Shown here: positions 7,722 through 16,728 of the stretch, piece by piece
Layout: every line of letters starts with the position of its first letter
Numbering within the stretch: position 1 is the first letter of the stretch
Source of the DNA: Nocardia cyriacigeorgica
GTDB taxonomy: Bacteria; Actinomycetota; Actinomycetes; Mycobacteriales; Mycobacteriaceae
DNA length: 64,000 nt
Direction of reading: 5' to 3'
NCBI RefSeq assembly: GCF_010858045.1
Contig: NZ_JAAGVC010000006.1
Span: forward strand, 24,681-88,680
Made by a program: the position numbers and the translations under genes
Notes under the pieces: generated by a model
What the model was told of the DNA's origin: nothing
Database searches by the model: none
Seen by the model: only the letters and a program-made list of their open reading frames with translations

Positions 7722-9764
7722 TCACTTCCTCCGGATCACGAGTTCGCCGTACGCGCCGACCGTGGCCTGCTGCCCCGCGCCGACGTGGGTGGTCGACAGT
7801 TCTTCTTCGATCACCGCGGGACCGTCCAGCACGTCACCGGCCCGCAGACTCGAGCGGTCGTAGACGTGGGCCTGCTGGGCTCCGACCCCGTCGGCGTCCA
7901 GGTCGCCCAGGTACCGCAGGGTCACGGAGCGGACCGGTGTCAGTGGTCCGTCCGCCGCGGTTCGTTCGGCGAGTTCGGCGTATGTCACTTTGGGGGTGTC
8001 GAGCACCGCGCGGACCCGGAACGTGACCCCCTCGACGGGCATGATCTCGAACCGGTTGCCCGAACGTGCCTCGTAGGTGTCGTGGAAGGCCGACACCATG
8101 GTGGCCACCGCTGCCTCGTCGATCGTGCCGCTGGGGACCGGCACGAACGGGGTTTCCCAGCTCTGCCCGGCCAGGTGCGCGTCCATGCTGCGCAGCATCC
8201 GCACCGATCCGCCGCCGGTCCGTGCGCGCAGTTGCTCCTCCATGTCGGTGAACATCGCGTCGATGGCGGGCGCGGCCTCGCCGGTCAGCATGAGATACGC
8301 GCTGCGATCGACCGTGAACACCTGATCGGTGGACAGTAGGCCGACCGCCGAGAACAGACCGGGATTCGGCGGCACGATCACCTGTTTGCACTGGACCGTG
8401 TCGAGCACCGCGGGCAGCAGCATCGGACCGGCGGCACCGAAGGCGACCAGACTGTAATCGCGAGGGTCGACACCGTTCTTGATGGCGACGTTGAACACGC
8501 CCTCGGCCATATTGTTGACCGCCATCTCGTAGGCGTAGCGGACCCGATGGGCCAGATCCAGCTCGGTGTCGAGGGATTCGAAGGCGCGGCGTGCGGCGCC
8601 GGCGTCGAGTTGCAGTTCGCCGCCGGCGAACTCGTCGGCGTCGAGGATCCCGATCAGCAGGCAGGTGTCGGTCGTCGTCGGTTGGGTGCCGCCGCGGCCG
8701 TAACACGCCGGGCCCGGCTGCGCCCGCGCACTGTCGGGTCCCACCCGGATCTCGCCGGCCGCGCCGATCGAGACGATGCTGCCGCCGCCCGCGCCGATGC
8801 TGGAAATATCGTTGGCGAGGGCATTGACCACGAGATCGTGCTCGAGCTCGAAGGTGGTGTTGACGAAGGGCTCGCCACCGCTCACCACGCTGATGTCACA
8901 GGACGTGCCGCCCACATCGGCGCACAGCAGATCCTTCTCCCCGATCAGCGCGCCGAAATGCGCGCAGGCGACGGTACCGGCGGCCGGCCCGGAGAACACG
9001 ATGCGAAACGGCTGCTGCATCGCCTGCGCCGACGGGACCAGTGTCGCCGCACAGTCGGCGAAGTTGAGTTGCCCGGCGAAACCGAGCTCGCCCAACCCCT
9101 TCTCCAAACCCGCGGTGTAGTCGGAGTAGATGATCTTCATCATGGTGTCGATGACGGTCGTCGAGGCGCGGGCGTACTCCTTGGCCAGCGGCGACACTTC
9201 GCTCGAGATCGAGCACGGCACATCGCCGAGGACTTCGCGCACCAGTTCCCGCAGCCGCAGCTCGTGTGCTGGTTGGACATAGGCGTTGATCAGGCAGATC
9301 GCGACGCCGGCGACCTCGCACCGGCGCAGCACCTCGAGTTCGGTGCGGGCCTGGTCCTCGTCGAGCGCGAACAGGACCGCACCGTCCGCGGTGATCCGCT
9401 CATGGATGCCGCGCCGCAGGTAGCGCTGCACCAGCGGCCGGGACGCGTCACCGAAACTGCGCCGCCAGTGCGGGTCGAGGATGGCCTCGGCAGGGCGCCA
9501 GACCCGGCCCATATCGAGAATGTCGCGATGGCCCTCGGTGGTGAGGAAGCCGATCTTCGGCAATTGCCGGGTGATGACGGCGTTGAGGCCGTGTGTACTG
9601 GCGTGGTTGAACACCGGCGCGTCCGCGACGCCGAGCAGCTCGGCGCCACGCAGCACCGGGCCTGCCACTTCGGTGTAGTCGGTGGAGATCTTGGCGGTGT
9701 GGATCCGGCCGTCGCGCCAGGCGACGACGTCGGTGAAGGTACCACCCACATCGACTGCGATCAT
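7722..9764 (-). CDS. Hydantoinase A / acetone carboxylase-type ATPase subunit, module 1
   Basis: This 680-residue HyuA family protein contains the ASKHA-type phosphate-binding motif DVGGTFTD at residues 5-12 and a second motif, DVGGTSCD, in the central domain. These bind ATP used to activate a carbonyl (as an enol phosphate in ketone carboxylases) or to drive ring opening. ATG 9764 has GAGGAG 5 bases upstream. It follows the zinc-ribbon gene by 23 bp and is followed one base later by hyuB, so the three are almost certainly co-translated. It is paralogous to the plus-strand hyuA at 12413. Confidence 0.87.
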   Translation of the reverse strand: MIAVDVGGTFTDVVAWRDGRIHTAKISTDYTEVAGPVLRGAELLGVADAPVFNHASTHGLNAVITRQLPKIGFLTTEGHRDILDMGRVWRPAEAILDPHWRRSFGDASRPLVQRYLRRGIHERITADGAVLFALDEDQARTELEVLRRCEVAGVAICLINAYVQPAHELRLRELVREVLGDVPCSISSEVSPLAKEYARASTTVIDTMMKIIYSDYTAGLEKGLGELGFAGQLNFADCAATLVPSAQAMQQPFRIVFSGPAAGTVACAHFGALIGEKDLLCADVGGTSCDISVVSGGEPFVNTTFELEHDLVVNALANDISSIGAGGGSIVSIGAAGEIRVGPDSARAQPGPACYGRGGTQPTTTDTCLLIGILDADEFAGGELQLDAGAARRAFESLDTELDLAHRVRYAYEMAVNNMAEGVFNVAIKNGVDPRDYSLVAFGAAGPMLLPAVLDTVQCKQVIVPPNPGLFSAVGLLSTDQVFTVDRSAYLMLTGEAAPAIDAMFTDMEEQLRARTGGGSVRMLRSMDAHLAGQSWETPFVPVPSGTIDEAAVATMVSAFHDTYEARSGNRFEIMPVEGVTFRVRAVLDTPKVTYAELAERTAADGPLTPVRSVTLRYLGDLDADGVGAQQAHVYDRSSLRAGDVLDGPAVIEEELSTTHVGAGQQATVGAYGELVIRRK

Positions 9765-9787
9765 GGTGTCTCCTCAGTGATTCGGGC

Positions 9788-9997
9788 TCAGACGAGATCG
9801 GCGAGCAGCTGGATGGGACCGAGCCGGTGCCAGGGCTCCCGGGACACCGAGTGCAGGCAGTTCTGGCATTTGACGACCTGCACCCACCCCTGTTCGGCGA
9901 CTACGGGGTACGCCCGGAGGGCGGCAGCGCCGCACTGTGGGCAGTTCCCGTCTCGTGGTTCCCGAGCCACCTCGGGTGGCGACGATGCGTCGGGCAT
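9788..9997 (-). CDS. Small zinc-ribbon protein, probable third carboxylase subunit
   Basis: This 69-residue protein has two cysteine pairs, CPQC and CQNC, about 22 residues apart, which make a classic zinc ribbon. ATG 9997 has a perfect AGGAGG 7 bases upstream. It is the first gene of module 1. A relative with the same layout (CPAC...CQQC, preceded by RYPV-like residues) sits beside the other hyuAB pair at 16425. Acetone and acetophenone carboxylases contain small zinc-binding subunits, so this may be a minimal equivalent. The function is inferred from position and cysteines only. Confidence 0.8.
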   Translation of the reverse strand: MPDASSPPEVAREPRDGNCPQCGAAALRAYPVVAEQGWVQVVKCQNCLHSVSREPWHRLGPIQLLADLV

Positions 9998-10135
9998 CAC
10001 TGGTCCTCCTACGGCGATGGAATGTCCGGCCGAGTGCCGTGGCGACGACGCTAGAAGCGAGAGATCCGGGTCACAATCCGTCTGGCGAAGGCCCGATATC
10101 CCCGGAGCGAACCCGGGGCGGTTACTCGCACACGG

Positions 10136-10155
10136 AATGTATATTATATTCAGCA
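10136..10155. promoter_or_regulatory. AT-rich element in the divergent promoter region
   Basis: TGTATATTATATTCA lies between the divergent module 1 operon (start 9997) and the AraC gene (start 10192). On the minus strand it contains TATAAT. It could serve as -10 for the module 1 operon or as an operator for either direction. A small CCCCGG/CCGGGG inverted pair lies just before it near 10100-10120. Confidence 0.45.
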
Positions 10156-10191
10156 TGTGACACCCATCACGCTCGAGAGGAGGGTGCACCG

Positions 10192-11184
10192 TTGTTGCCA
10201 GCGCCGGCGGCGTACGTGAGCGCCTTTCACACGGAGGATCCCGCTGCCGCACACGACCACGTGGCTGCCACCTTCGCCCACCACGACCTCGTCCTCGACG
10301 AGCGTCTCGGCATCGACTTCACTCTGGAAACGGCGCGGTCGGACAGCCTGACCGTCGGACGGATGTCCTACGGCACCACTGCGCGGATCGAGGGCCCACC
10401 GATGCAGAAGTGCTATCACGTGAACCTCTCGGTCGCCGGACACAGCAAGGTGGCCCAGCGCGGAACCTGCCGATCGTTCGAGGCGGGACAGGCCGGGGTG
10501 GCGTTCGTCCCCGACGCCCCGGTGTCCATCCGCTGGAGTGCCGAGGCCGCGCACTATCACATCAATCTGCGCCGCGAGGTCTTCGAACGTCACGCAGCAC
10601 GGTTGGCCGGCCACCGGGATCCCCAGCCGATCAGGTTCGATCTCACCTTTCCCATCGACACCCCTGCCGGGCGTGCGCTGCTGGCCTCCACTCGGTTCGT
10701 GTATGCGGAACTGGCCAGGGAAGGCGGCATCGCCACGATGCCGCTGGCCTGCCGCGAGCTCGAGACGACACTGATGACGCAGCTACTGCTGACCGCCCCC
10801 AGCCAGCTGACACCGGCCCTGACCGGATCCGCGCCGAGCGTCGGCTCCGCGCGCATCCGCGACGCGATCGCCTATATCCACGCCCATCCGGATGCGGACA
10901 TCTCGACCGCGGAGCTCGCTGCCCGCGCCGGAGTCAGCGCACGGGCGTTGCAGCTGGGATTCCGCGACGCGGTCGGCATGTCACCCAGCGCGTATGTCCG
11001 CTCGGTGCGCCTCGACCGGGTACGTGACGAATTGTCTTCCGGCCGAATATCTTCGGTGAGCGACGCGGCCATGCGGTGGGGTTTCTTCCACCTCGGCCGC
11101 TTCGCACAGCAGTACCGGGAGCGATTCGGTGAACTGCCGTCGGAGACCGCGTGCGGCACCGGCCGAGATGGTGGAGCGCACTAG
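10192..11184 (+). CDS. AraC-family transcriptional regulator
   Basis: This DNA-binding activator of about 330 residues has an N-terminal cupin-like AraC-binding domain (about 30-190). It ends in the double helix-turn-helix of the AraC family (about 225-325), with ISTAELAARAGVSARALQ in the first helix-turn-helix and a WGFFHLGRFAQQYRERFG stretch at the end. TTG 10192 is chosen because GAGGAGGG lies 7 bases upstream and no ATG or GTG in frame fits; the TTG at 10195 is an alternative. It is divergent from module 1 and precedes module 2, so it probably controls both. The effector may be their substrate. Confidence 0.88.
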   Translation: MLPAPAAYVSAFHTEDPAAAHDHVAATFAHHDLVLDERLGIDFTLETARSDSLTVGRMSYGTTARIEGPPMQKCYHVNLSVAGHSKVAQRGTCRSFEAGQAGVAFVPDAPVSIRWSAEAAHYHINLRREVFERHAARLAGHRDPQPIRFDLTFPIDTPAGRALLASTRFVYAELAREGGIATMPLACRELETTLMTQLLLTAPSQLTPALTGSAPSVGSARIRDAIAYIHAHPDADISTAELAARAGVSARALQLGFRDAVGMSPSAYVRSVRLDRVRDELSSGRISSVSDAAMRWGFFHLGRFAQQYRERFGELPSETACGTGRDGGAH

Positions 11185-11193
11185 GAGGCGGCA

Positions 11194-12282
11194 ATGTCCA
11201 GTCCATCGTTACGCACCGATGTGACCGAGTTGAAGGCCACCATCGCCGAGATCGCCGAGCACGCCCATGCCGTGCTCGACCGCGATCCGGCCGACGAGCG
11301 GATGGCCGTCGGGGACCTGAATGAACTCTGGGAGGCGGTGACCGCACAGGCGCTGCGCGAGGCGGATTCGGGCGGCACCTCCCCCGGGCGGCTGGCGGAT
11401 CTGATCGAGCTGCTCGATCGAATCCGCGCGGCCGAAGCGATGCAGACGCGCATCCGGCAACAGAACCGGACCCGCCGGCTGAGCAAGGTGCACGCCGCGC
11501 TCACCGAAGTGAGTAGCGCGACCACGGTGGACTCGTTGCTCACCGGGGTCCCGGAGGCCGTGTGCAGGCTCGGTTTCGACCGTGCCCTGGTATCCACCGT
11601 CGACGGCGTCTGGCGGCTGCACACGATGTTCGTCGTCCGCGATCCGCGGTGGGCGGCCGACATCGTGGCGGTCGGCCGCGAGAACCCTCCGATCCTCGAC
11701 CACGGCATCGTCGAAAATGACACGGTCGTCGATGCGCGGGCCGTGCTCGTGCACGAGGTGCAGGACAATCCGCGAGTCAATCGGCCGCTGGCGGAGATCA
11801 CCAAGTCCTCCTCCTACGGGATCGCACCACTGATCGTCGACGGCGAGGTGGTCGGCTTGGTCCATGGGGACTGCTACCACCAGCAGCGGGTACTCGACGA
11901 GGTCGATCAGCTGGTGTTGTCGTCCTTCGCCCAGGGGTTGAGCCAGCATCTGGCGCGGGTGTCCGTCCTGGAAGAGGTGTCGGCGATCCGGGCGCAGCTC
12001 GACGGGCTCGGGCGATGGCGTTCCCCCGCGCCCGCTGTCGCCGAGTCCGTCGCGGTGAGCCGCGACGACGATTCGGTACTCACCCGCCGTGAGGTGCAGA
12101 TCGTGCGGCTGCTCGCTGCAGGCGATTCCAACGCGAAGATCGCTCGCCGGCTGACCATTTCCGAAGGCACCGTCAAGACCCACATCACCCGCGTGCTTCG
12201 CAAGCTGGGTGCCGCCAACCGGGCCGAGGCCGTCTCGATCTGGCTGCGGAACTCGGGCTCCACCGGCCCGCTCCCGGTCTGA
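11194..12282 (+). CDS. GAF-LuxR transcriptional regulator, module 2
   Basis: This 362-residue protein has a helical N-terminus, a GAF-like sensory domain (about 105-255, with RALVSTV and GLVHGD) and a C-terminal LuxR helix-turn-helix (about 297-352) with LTRREVQIVRLLAAG and EGTVKTHI. It lacks a receiver aspartate pattern, so it is not a classic two-component regulator. Ligand binding by the GAF domain is inferred. AGGAGG overlaps the AraC stop, 5 bases before ATG 11194, so the two are co-translated. A paralog at 33860 shares the FDRALVSTV and LHTMF segments. Confidence 0.89.
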   Translation: MSSPSLRTDVTELKATIAEIAEHAHAVLDRDPADERMAVGDLNELWEAVTAQALREADSGGTSPGRLADLIELLDRIRAAEAMQTRIRQQNRTRRLSKVHAALTEVSSATTVDSLLTGVPEAVCRLGFDRALVSTVDGVWRLHTMFVVRDPRWAADIVAVGRENPPILDHGIVENDTVVDARAVLVHEVQDNPRVNRPLAEITKSSSYGIAPLIVDGEVVGLVHGDCYHQQRVLDEVDQLVLSSFAQGLSQHLARVSVLEEVSAIRAQLDGLGRWRSPAPAVAESVAVSRDDDSVLTRREVQIVRLLAAGDSNAKIARRLTISEGTVKTHITRVLRKLGAANRAEAVSIWLRNSGSTGPLPV

Positions 12283-12373
12283 ATCGGGTCGACCGGCCGA
12301 AGGTCGTACAAAAGTCTTACCCACGCCAGATGTCGCAACGCCTGACGCACGGAAAAGTGATCTGCGACATAGA

Positions 12374-12389
12374 GCGGCCCATCGGCCGC
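12374..12389. other. Small hairpin near the hyuA ribosome site
   Basis: GCGGCC and GGCCGC are separated by CATC, 24 bases upstream of the hyuA start. The 130-bp spacer between the LuxR gene and hyuA holds no AT-rich site. It may contain a LuxR-type target, but I cannot define one. The hairpin could also be chance in GC-rich DNA. Confidence 0.25.
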
Positions 12390-12412
12390 GGTAGACGGCA
12401 CGGAGGCGTGGA

Positions 12413-14479
12413 ATGACGCACAGCGAGCAGATAGCCGAGTGGATCGTCGGCATCGATGTCGGTGGCACGTTCACCGACATCATCGGTCTGAATCAGAGCA
12501 CCGGAGAGATACGCGACGGCAAAGTTCTGTCCACTCCGGAGCAGGAGGTCGGTGTCCTCCGGTCCCTGGCGGCGATCGATGTCGCGGTGCCCGACGTCGC
12601 CGAAATCGTGCACGGACATACCGTGGGCATCAACGCGCTGCTGAGCCGGACGGGCGCGCCTACCGGTCTGATCGCGACCGGCGGTCACCGCGACCTGCTC
12701 GACATCGGACGCATGCATCGCGAGTTCGGCGACCGCTTCTACGATCCCACCTGGTTGCGCCCGCACCAGCAACGCCCGATCGTCCGGCGAGAGTCGCGTT
12801 TCGGGGTTCCGGGTCGATTGCGTTACGACGGCACCGAACTACTCCCGCTCGACGAGGACGCCGTGCGCCGGGCCGCGCGCGAGCTCGGAAAGCAGGGCGC
12901 GCGTTCGGTGGCGGTGTGCCTGATGAACTCCTACGTCGACACCGCGCACGAACGACGAGCCGCCGAGATCGTCGCCGAGGAACTGCCCGGTGCATACATC
13001 CAGACCTCGGCGTTGTATCCGGTCACCCGCGAGCACGAGCGCACCACAACGGTTGCCCTGGACGCCTATGTCGGCCCCGCCGTCGTCGGCTATCTCGAGC
13101 GCCTGATGGCCCGGCTGTCCGAGCAGAACTACCGGGGCACCCTGTGGATCATGATGATGAACGGCGGGGTGGCCACCCTCGCCGACGCCGGCCGCGCACC
13201 GGTGTTCCAGCTCGTCTCCGGCCCGGTCGGCGGGGTGAGCGGCAGCGTGAAGCTGGCCAACGACAGCGGCGCGCCGAACCTGCTCACCATCGACGTCGGT
13301 GGCACCAGCACCGATGTGGCCGCCATCCGCGGCGGCAAGACTCCGCTGACCGACACCTGGACCCTCGAAACCGGGCTGACGTTGACCATGCCGTTGGTCG
13401 ATGTCGAAAGCATCGGTTCCGGCGCGGGCAGCTTGATCCGGCCCAGTGCGCTCGGCACCATCGCCGTCGGCCCGGCCTCGGCCGGCTCGAATCCGGGCCC
13501 GGTCTGCTACCAGCGCGGCGGTGTCGAGCCCACCCTGACCGATGCGTGTGCGGCTCTTGGCATCCTGCAACCCGATCTGTTCGCCAACGGTGCGATCCGG
13601 CTCGATGTGGACGCCGCGGTCGAGGCGCTGCGCACCACAGGCAAGCAGTGGGGCATGTCCGCGACCGAACTAGCCGGCGCCGCTTACGAAATCGCGTGCC
13701 AGGACATCGCGGCGAAGGTCCGCAGCATCTCGGTCTACCGTGGCCTCGACGTCGGCGAGTTCGCCCTGCAGCCATCCGGTTCGGCCGGGCCGATGCTCGC
13801 CGACCGTGTCGCACAGATCCTCGGCGTCGGCACCGTCATCGTGCCACGCAGCCCCGGCCAGTTCTCCGCGCTTGGTCTACTGCGCAGCGACCTCATGGTG
13901 ACGCGCGCGCAGTCCATCATGACCCCGCTGGTCCCCGACCGCGCCGACACGATCGAGGCCGCGTTCACCGCCTTGCAGGACGCCATCACCACCGATCTGA
14001 GCGCCCAGGGTGTCGACGTATCACGTTTGCGATTCGACCGCGCGCTGTTCGCCATGTACCGGGGACAGACCTGGGACAACCGGTTGGCGATCGCGGCAGG
14101 TCCGATCACCGCCGAACGGGTCGGCGAACTCGTCCCGCAGTTCCACGAGTTCTACCGGGATTCCTACGGTTTCGCGGCCCCCGAGATCCCCGTCGTCGTG
14201 TCCACGGTCGAGGTGACCGCGGTGATCCCACGCGAGATGAGCGCCGCGGACCGCACCCCGGAGCAGGGCGAGGCACTGCTGCGAACCGCGCAGCTGACGT
14301 TGCCCGGCACCACCGAGCCCGTCGAGGTGCCGATCCACATCCGCGAACGACTCGTGCCGCACCAGCCCGTACCGGGGCCCGCCCTGATCGCCGAGAAGTT
14401 CGCTACCACCCTGGTCCTGCCCGGCCGGGCGGCCCGGGTGGACGACGACCTGAATCTCATCATCGAGCCGCAGGCCTGA
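12413..14479 (+). CDS. Hydantoinase A / acetone carboxylase-type ATPase subunit, module 2
   Basis: This 688-residue HyuA family ATPase has DVGGTFTD at residues 14-21 and a second phosphate motif, DVGGTSTD, in the middle. With HyuB it would form an ATP-driven complex for ketone carboxylation or hydantoin opening. GGAGG lies 6 bases before ATG 12413. The downstream order hyuB, zinc ribbon, SDR, ALDH mirrors module 1, but the zinc ribbon follows hyuB instead of leading the operon. The protein is clearly diverged from the module 1 copy, so the two complexes probably accept different substrates. Confidence 0.87.
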   Translation: MTHSEQIAEWIVGIDVGGTFTDIIGLNQSTGEIRDGKVLSTPEQEVGVLRSLAAIDVAVPDVAEIVHGHTVGINALLSRTGAPTGLIATGGHRDLLDIGRMHREFGDRFYDPTWLRPHQQRPIVRRESRFGVPGRLRYDGTELLPLDEDAVRRAARELGKQGARSVAVCLMNSYVDTAHERRAAEIVAEELPGAYIQTSALYPVTREHERTTTVALDAYVGPAVVGYLERLMARLSEQNYRGTLWIMMMNGGVATLADAGRAPVFQLVSGPVGGVSGSVKLANDSGAPNLLTIDVGGTSTDVAAIRGGKTPLTDTWTLETGLTLTMPLVDVESIGSGAGSLIRPSALGTIAVGPASAGSNPGPVCYQRGGVEPTLTDACAALGILQPDLFANGAIRLDVDAAVEALRTTGKQWGMSATELAGAAYEIACQDIAAKVRSISVYRGLDVGEFALQPSGSAGPMLADRVAQILGVGTVIVPRSPGQFSALGLLRSDLMVTRAQSIMTPLVPDRADTIEAAFTALQDAITTDLSAQGVDVSRLRFDRALFAMYRGQTWDNRLAIAAGPITAERVGELVPQFHEFYRDSYGFAAPEIPVVVSTVEVTAVIPREMSAADRTPEQGEALLRTAQLTLPGTTEPVEVPIHIRERLVPHQPVPGPALIAEKFATTLVLPGRAARVDDDLNLIIEPQA

Positions 14480-14488
14480 GGAGCAACC

Positions 14489-16408
14489 ATGACCATGACC
14501 ACCGAAACCCCTGGCCCCGCGGTCGACGTCGAACTCGACATCCTGCGCTACGGCCTCATCGAAGTCGCCCGCGACATGCTGGATTCGCTGATGCGCAGCG
14601 CCTTCTCGCCGGTCTGCCGCGACATCCTGGACTGCACCAGCGCCATCCATATGCGCACCGACGACGGCTGGGAGACAGTGGCGCTGTGGGAAGGCTGCAT
14701 GCAGCACGCCTTCACCGCACCACACATCGCCAACTTCGTGATGGACGATTGGGACATCGACACGATGCAGCCCGGCGACGTCATCTTCGTCAACGACCCG
14801 TGGCGCGGCACCATCCACCAATCCGATGTGAACCTGCTGCGCCCGGTGTTCGTGAACGGCCGGGTGGAGTTCCTGCTGCATTCCACCTCGCATCTGGTAG
14901 ACCTCGGCGGCGCGATCCCCGGCGGCTTCTCCAATGGCACCCAGACGCACTTCGAGGAACAGCTCAAACTGCCACCGACGTTGTTGTACGCCAACGACGT
15001 TCCGGTGCGGCCGACCTTCAACTTTCTCCTCGAGAACAACCGAGTGCCACAGCTCGTTCTCGGCGATCTGCGCGCACTGCACGGCTGCCTGGTCGTCGGT
15101 GAACGGCAGTTGCAGGAACTCATCGGCCGCAGTGGCTTGGACAAGGTCCGGGCCGCGGGCCGCTATGCGATCGACTCCACCGAGGCGAGCATGCGCCGCG
15201 GGATCGCCGCCATACCCGACGGCGATTACACCGCCGAGGACTTCCTCGACGAGGACGGCGTCAGCGACGAGGCGATCCCGGTGCACGTCACGGTGAAGGT
15301 CCGCGGCGATTCCATGGAGATCGATTTCTCCGGCTCCGGCCGGCAGCCGCTCGGCAACTGCGGCACCGCCTGGTGCGAGGCCACCCGCTGCATCGAAGCG
15401 GTCAAGCTGATGGTCGACCCGTCGACACCGGTCAACAGCGGCACCCTGCGACCGGTCGAGACGATCCTGCCGCCGGGCAGCGTGGTGCAGGTACTGCCGC
15501 CATCGAGCTGCTCCAACCACGCCGATATCGGCGCTCGCGGGATCAATGTGGTCACCCAGGCGCTGAGCCAGGCCACCGATGAGGCGTTCGCCAGCGATAC
15601 CGGCACCGCGGTCGTCGTCAGTCTCGGCGGCATCGACACCCGGCCGGGGCACGAGGGCACGCCCTGGGGCGCGTTCGCGCTGGCCGGCGGCGGTTGGGGC
15701 GGGACCTGGAAGGAAGACGGCGTCTCCTTCTGCGTGATCCCGATCGGCAACTGCCGCACCTCCGTACAGGAACATCTCGAGATCGAGAGCCCACTGGTCG
15801 TCGTCCAGCACGAGATGGTCATCGACACCGCGGGCGCAGGCCAGTATCGCGGCGGCGCCGGCTCGGTGTATTCGATCTACGCCGAGTCCGACACGATGGT
15901 CACCGTCACGGCCGACCGGGTCCGCGTCGGCGCCCCCGGCGCCAATGGCGGCGGCGCCGGGGCTCCCGCATTCGGTTGGTACATCGAGAACTTCGACCTC
16001 GCCCGGCACGGCGACCCCCTGGACCTGCGTGGCATCGAACCGCTGTTCGGCATGTTCGACGCCGACGGGCGGCCCGATCCCAACAACGGCGAGTTCGGGC
16101 TGGGCGCGCGCTATCAGACCGGCAAGTTCTCCGGCCTGGTCTTGAAGGCCGGCGACGCGCTGCGGTTCGTCATCGGTGGCGGCGGCGGTTGGGGTGATCC
16201 ACTCGAACGCGCCGTCGACCGGGTCGCGGCGGATGTGCGGGCCGGGCTGGTGAGTGTCGAATTCGCCGCCGCCGGCTACGGAGTAGTGATCGCCGACGGC
16301 GTGGTCGACGAATCGGCCACGGTGGCACAGCGGGCCCGGCTCGCCGCCGAACGCGCGGCCGGGCGCTGGCAGGTACCGGTCGCCACTCCCCTCACCTGGA
16401 CTCTCTGA
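14489..16408 (+). CDS. Hydantoinase B / acetone carboxylase-type subunit, module 2
   Basis: This 639-residue HyuB family protein has the family markers NDPWRGTIHQSDV, DLGGAIPGG and the C-terminal GGGGGWGDP. Its GAGGAG ribosome site overlaps the hyuA stop, so subunit production is coupled. Compared with the module 1 HyuB it has a different central region, yet the same overall length. The neighbouring SDR and ALDH suggest the carboxylated product or its precursor passes through a ketone/alcohol step. The carbonyl substrate is unknown. Confidence 0.86.
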   Translation: MTMTTETPGPAVDVELDILRYGLIEVARDMLDSLMRSAFSPVCRDILDCTSAIHMRTDDGWETVALWEGCMQHAFTAPHIANFVMDDWDIDTMQPGDVIFVNDPWRGTIHQSDVNLLRPVFVNGRVEFLLHSTSHLVDLGGAIPGGFSNGTQTHFEEQLKLPPTLLYANDVPVRPTFNFLLENNRVPQLVLGDLRALHGCLVVGERQLQELIGRSGLDKVRAAGRYAIDSTEASMRRGIAAIPDGDYTAEDFLDEDGVSDEAIPVHVTVKVRGDSMEIDFSGSGRQPLGNCGTAWCEATRCIEAVKLMVDPSTPVNSGTLRPVETILPPGSVVQVLPPSSCSNHADIGARGINVVTQALSQATDEAFASDTGTAVVVSLGGIDTRPGHEGTPWGAFALAGGGWGGTWKEDGVSFCVIPIGNCRTSVQEHLEIESPLVVVQHEMVIDTAGAGQYRGGAGSVYSIYAESDTMVTVTADRVRVGAPGANGGGAGAPAFGWYIENFDLARHGDPLDLRGIEPLFGMFDADGRPDPNNGEFGLGARYQTGKFSGLVLKAGDALRFVIGGGGGWGDPLERAVDRVAADVRAGLVSVEFAAAGYGVVIADGVVDESATVAQRARLAAERAAGRWQVPVATPLTWTL

Positions 16409-16424
16409 AGAAAGCGATAGTGTC

Positions 16425-16685
16425 ATGGCAGTCGATCGACTCCTGTTCCCCCGTCCCAGTACCGACCGCGTGTATGTCGAGCGCGTGCCGGTCGAGGGCA
16501 CCTGCCCGGCGTGCGGGGCGGCCGGGCTCGCCCGCTACCCGGTGGCCAACTTCCTCGGCCCACGCATGGTCGTGAAGTGTCAGCAGTGCTTCCATCACGT
16601 CTCGGTGACACGTCCGGAGCCCGAAGACCACTGGCCGGCATGGCGCTCCCCGGCCAGAGACTGGCCCGCCTCCCGCGTCGGATGA
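16425..16685 (+). CDS. Small zinc-ribbon protein, module 2
   Basis: This 86-residue protein carries CPACG and CQQC about 24 residues apart, a zinc ribbon matching the 69-residue protein of module 1, including the ARYPV stretch between the pairs. The N-terminal extension of about 28 residues is basic and unlike the other copy. It starts 16 bases after hyuB behind a weak ribosome site (GAAGAAAG). Both copies adjoin hyuAB genes, which points to a structural or zinc-carrying subunit of the complex, as with the zinc subunit of acetone carboxylases. Confidence 0.78.
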   Translation: MAVDRLLFPRPSTDRVYVERVPVEGTCPACGAAGLARYPVANFLGPRMVVKCQQCFHHVSVTRPEPEDHWPAWRSPARDWPASRVG

Positions 16686-16728
16686 TCCCGCCCCTGCCCA
16701 CCAATCGTTTCGACAGACAGGTCACATC

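Noticed and set aside
5774..9764. Annotation as true hydantoin-hydrolysing enzymes
   Set aside because: There is no hydantoin racemase, carbamoylase or hydantoin permease nearby; dehydrogenases and zinc-ribbon genes favour a ketone carboxylase-like role, though this remains open.
12439..15102. 887-codon open frame on the plus strand, spanning hyuA and hyuB
   Set aside because: It is an off-frame shadow of two genes with clear family motifs; its translation is Arg/Pro-rich and shows no domain.
14021..16501. 826-codon open frame on the minus strand
   Set aside because: It is antisense to hyuA/hyuB of module 2; long antisense frames are expected at this GC content.
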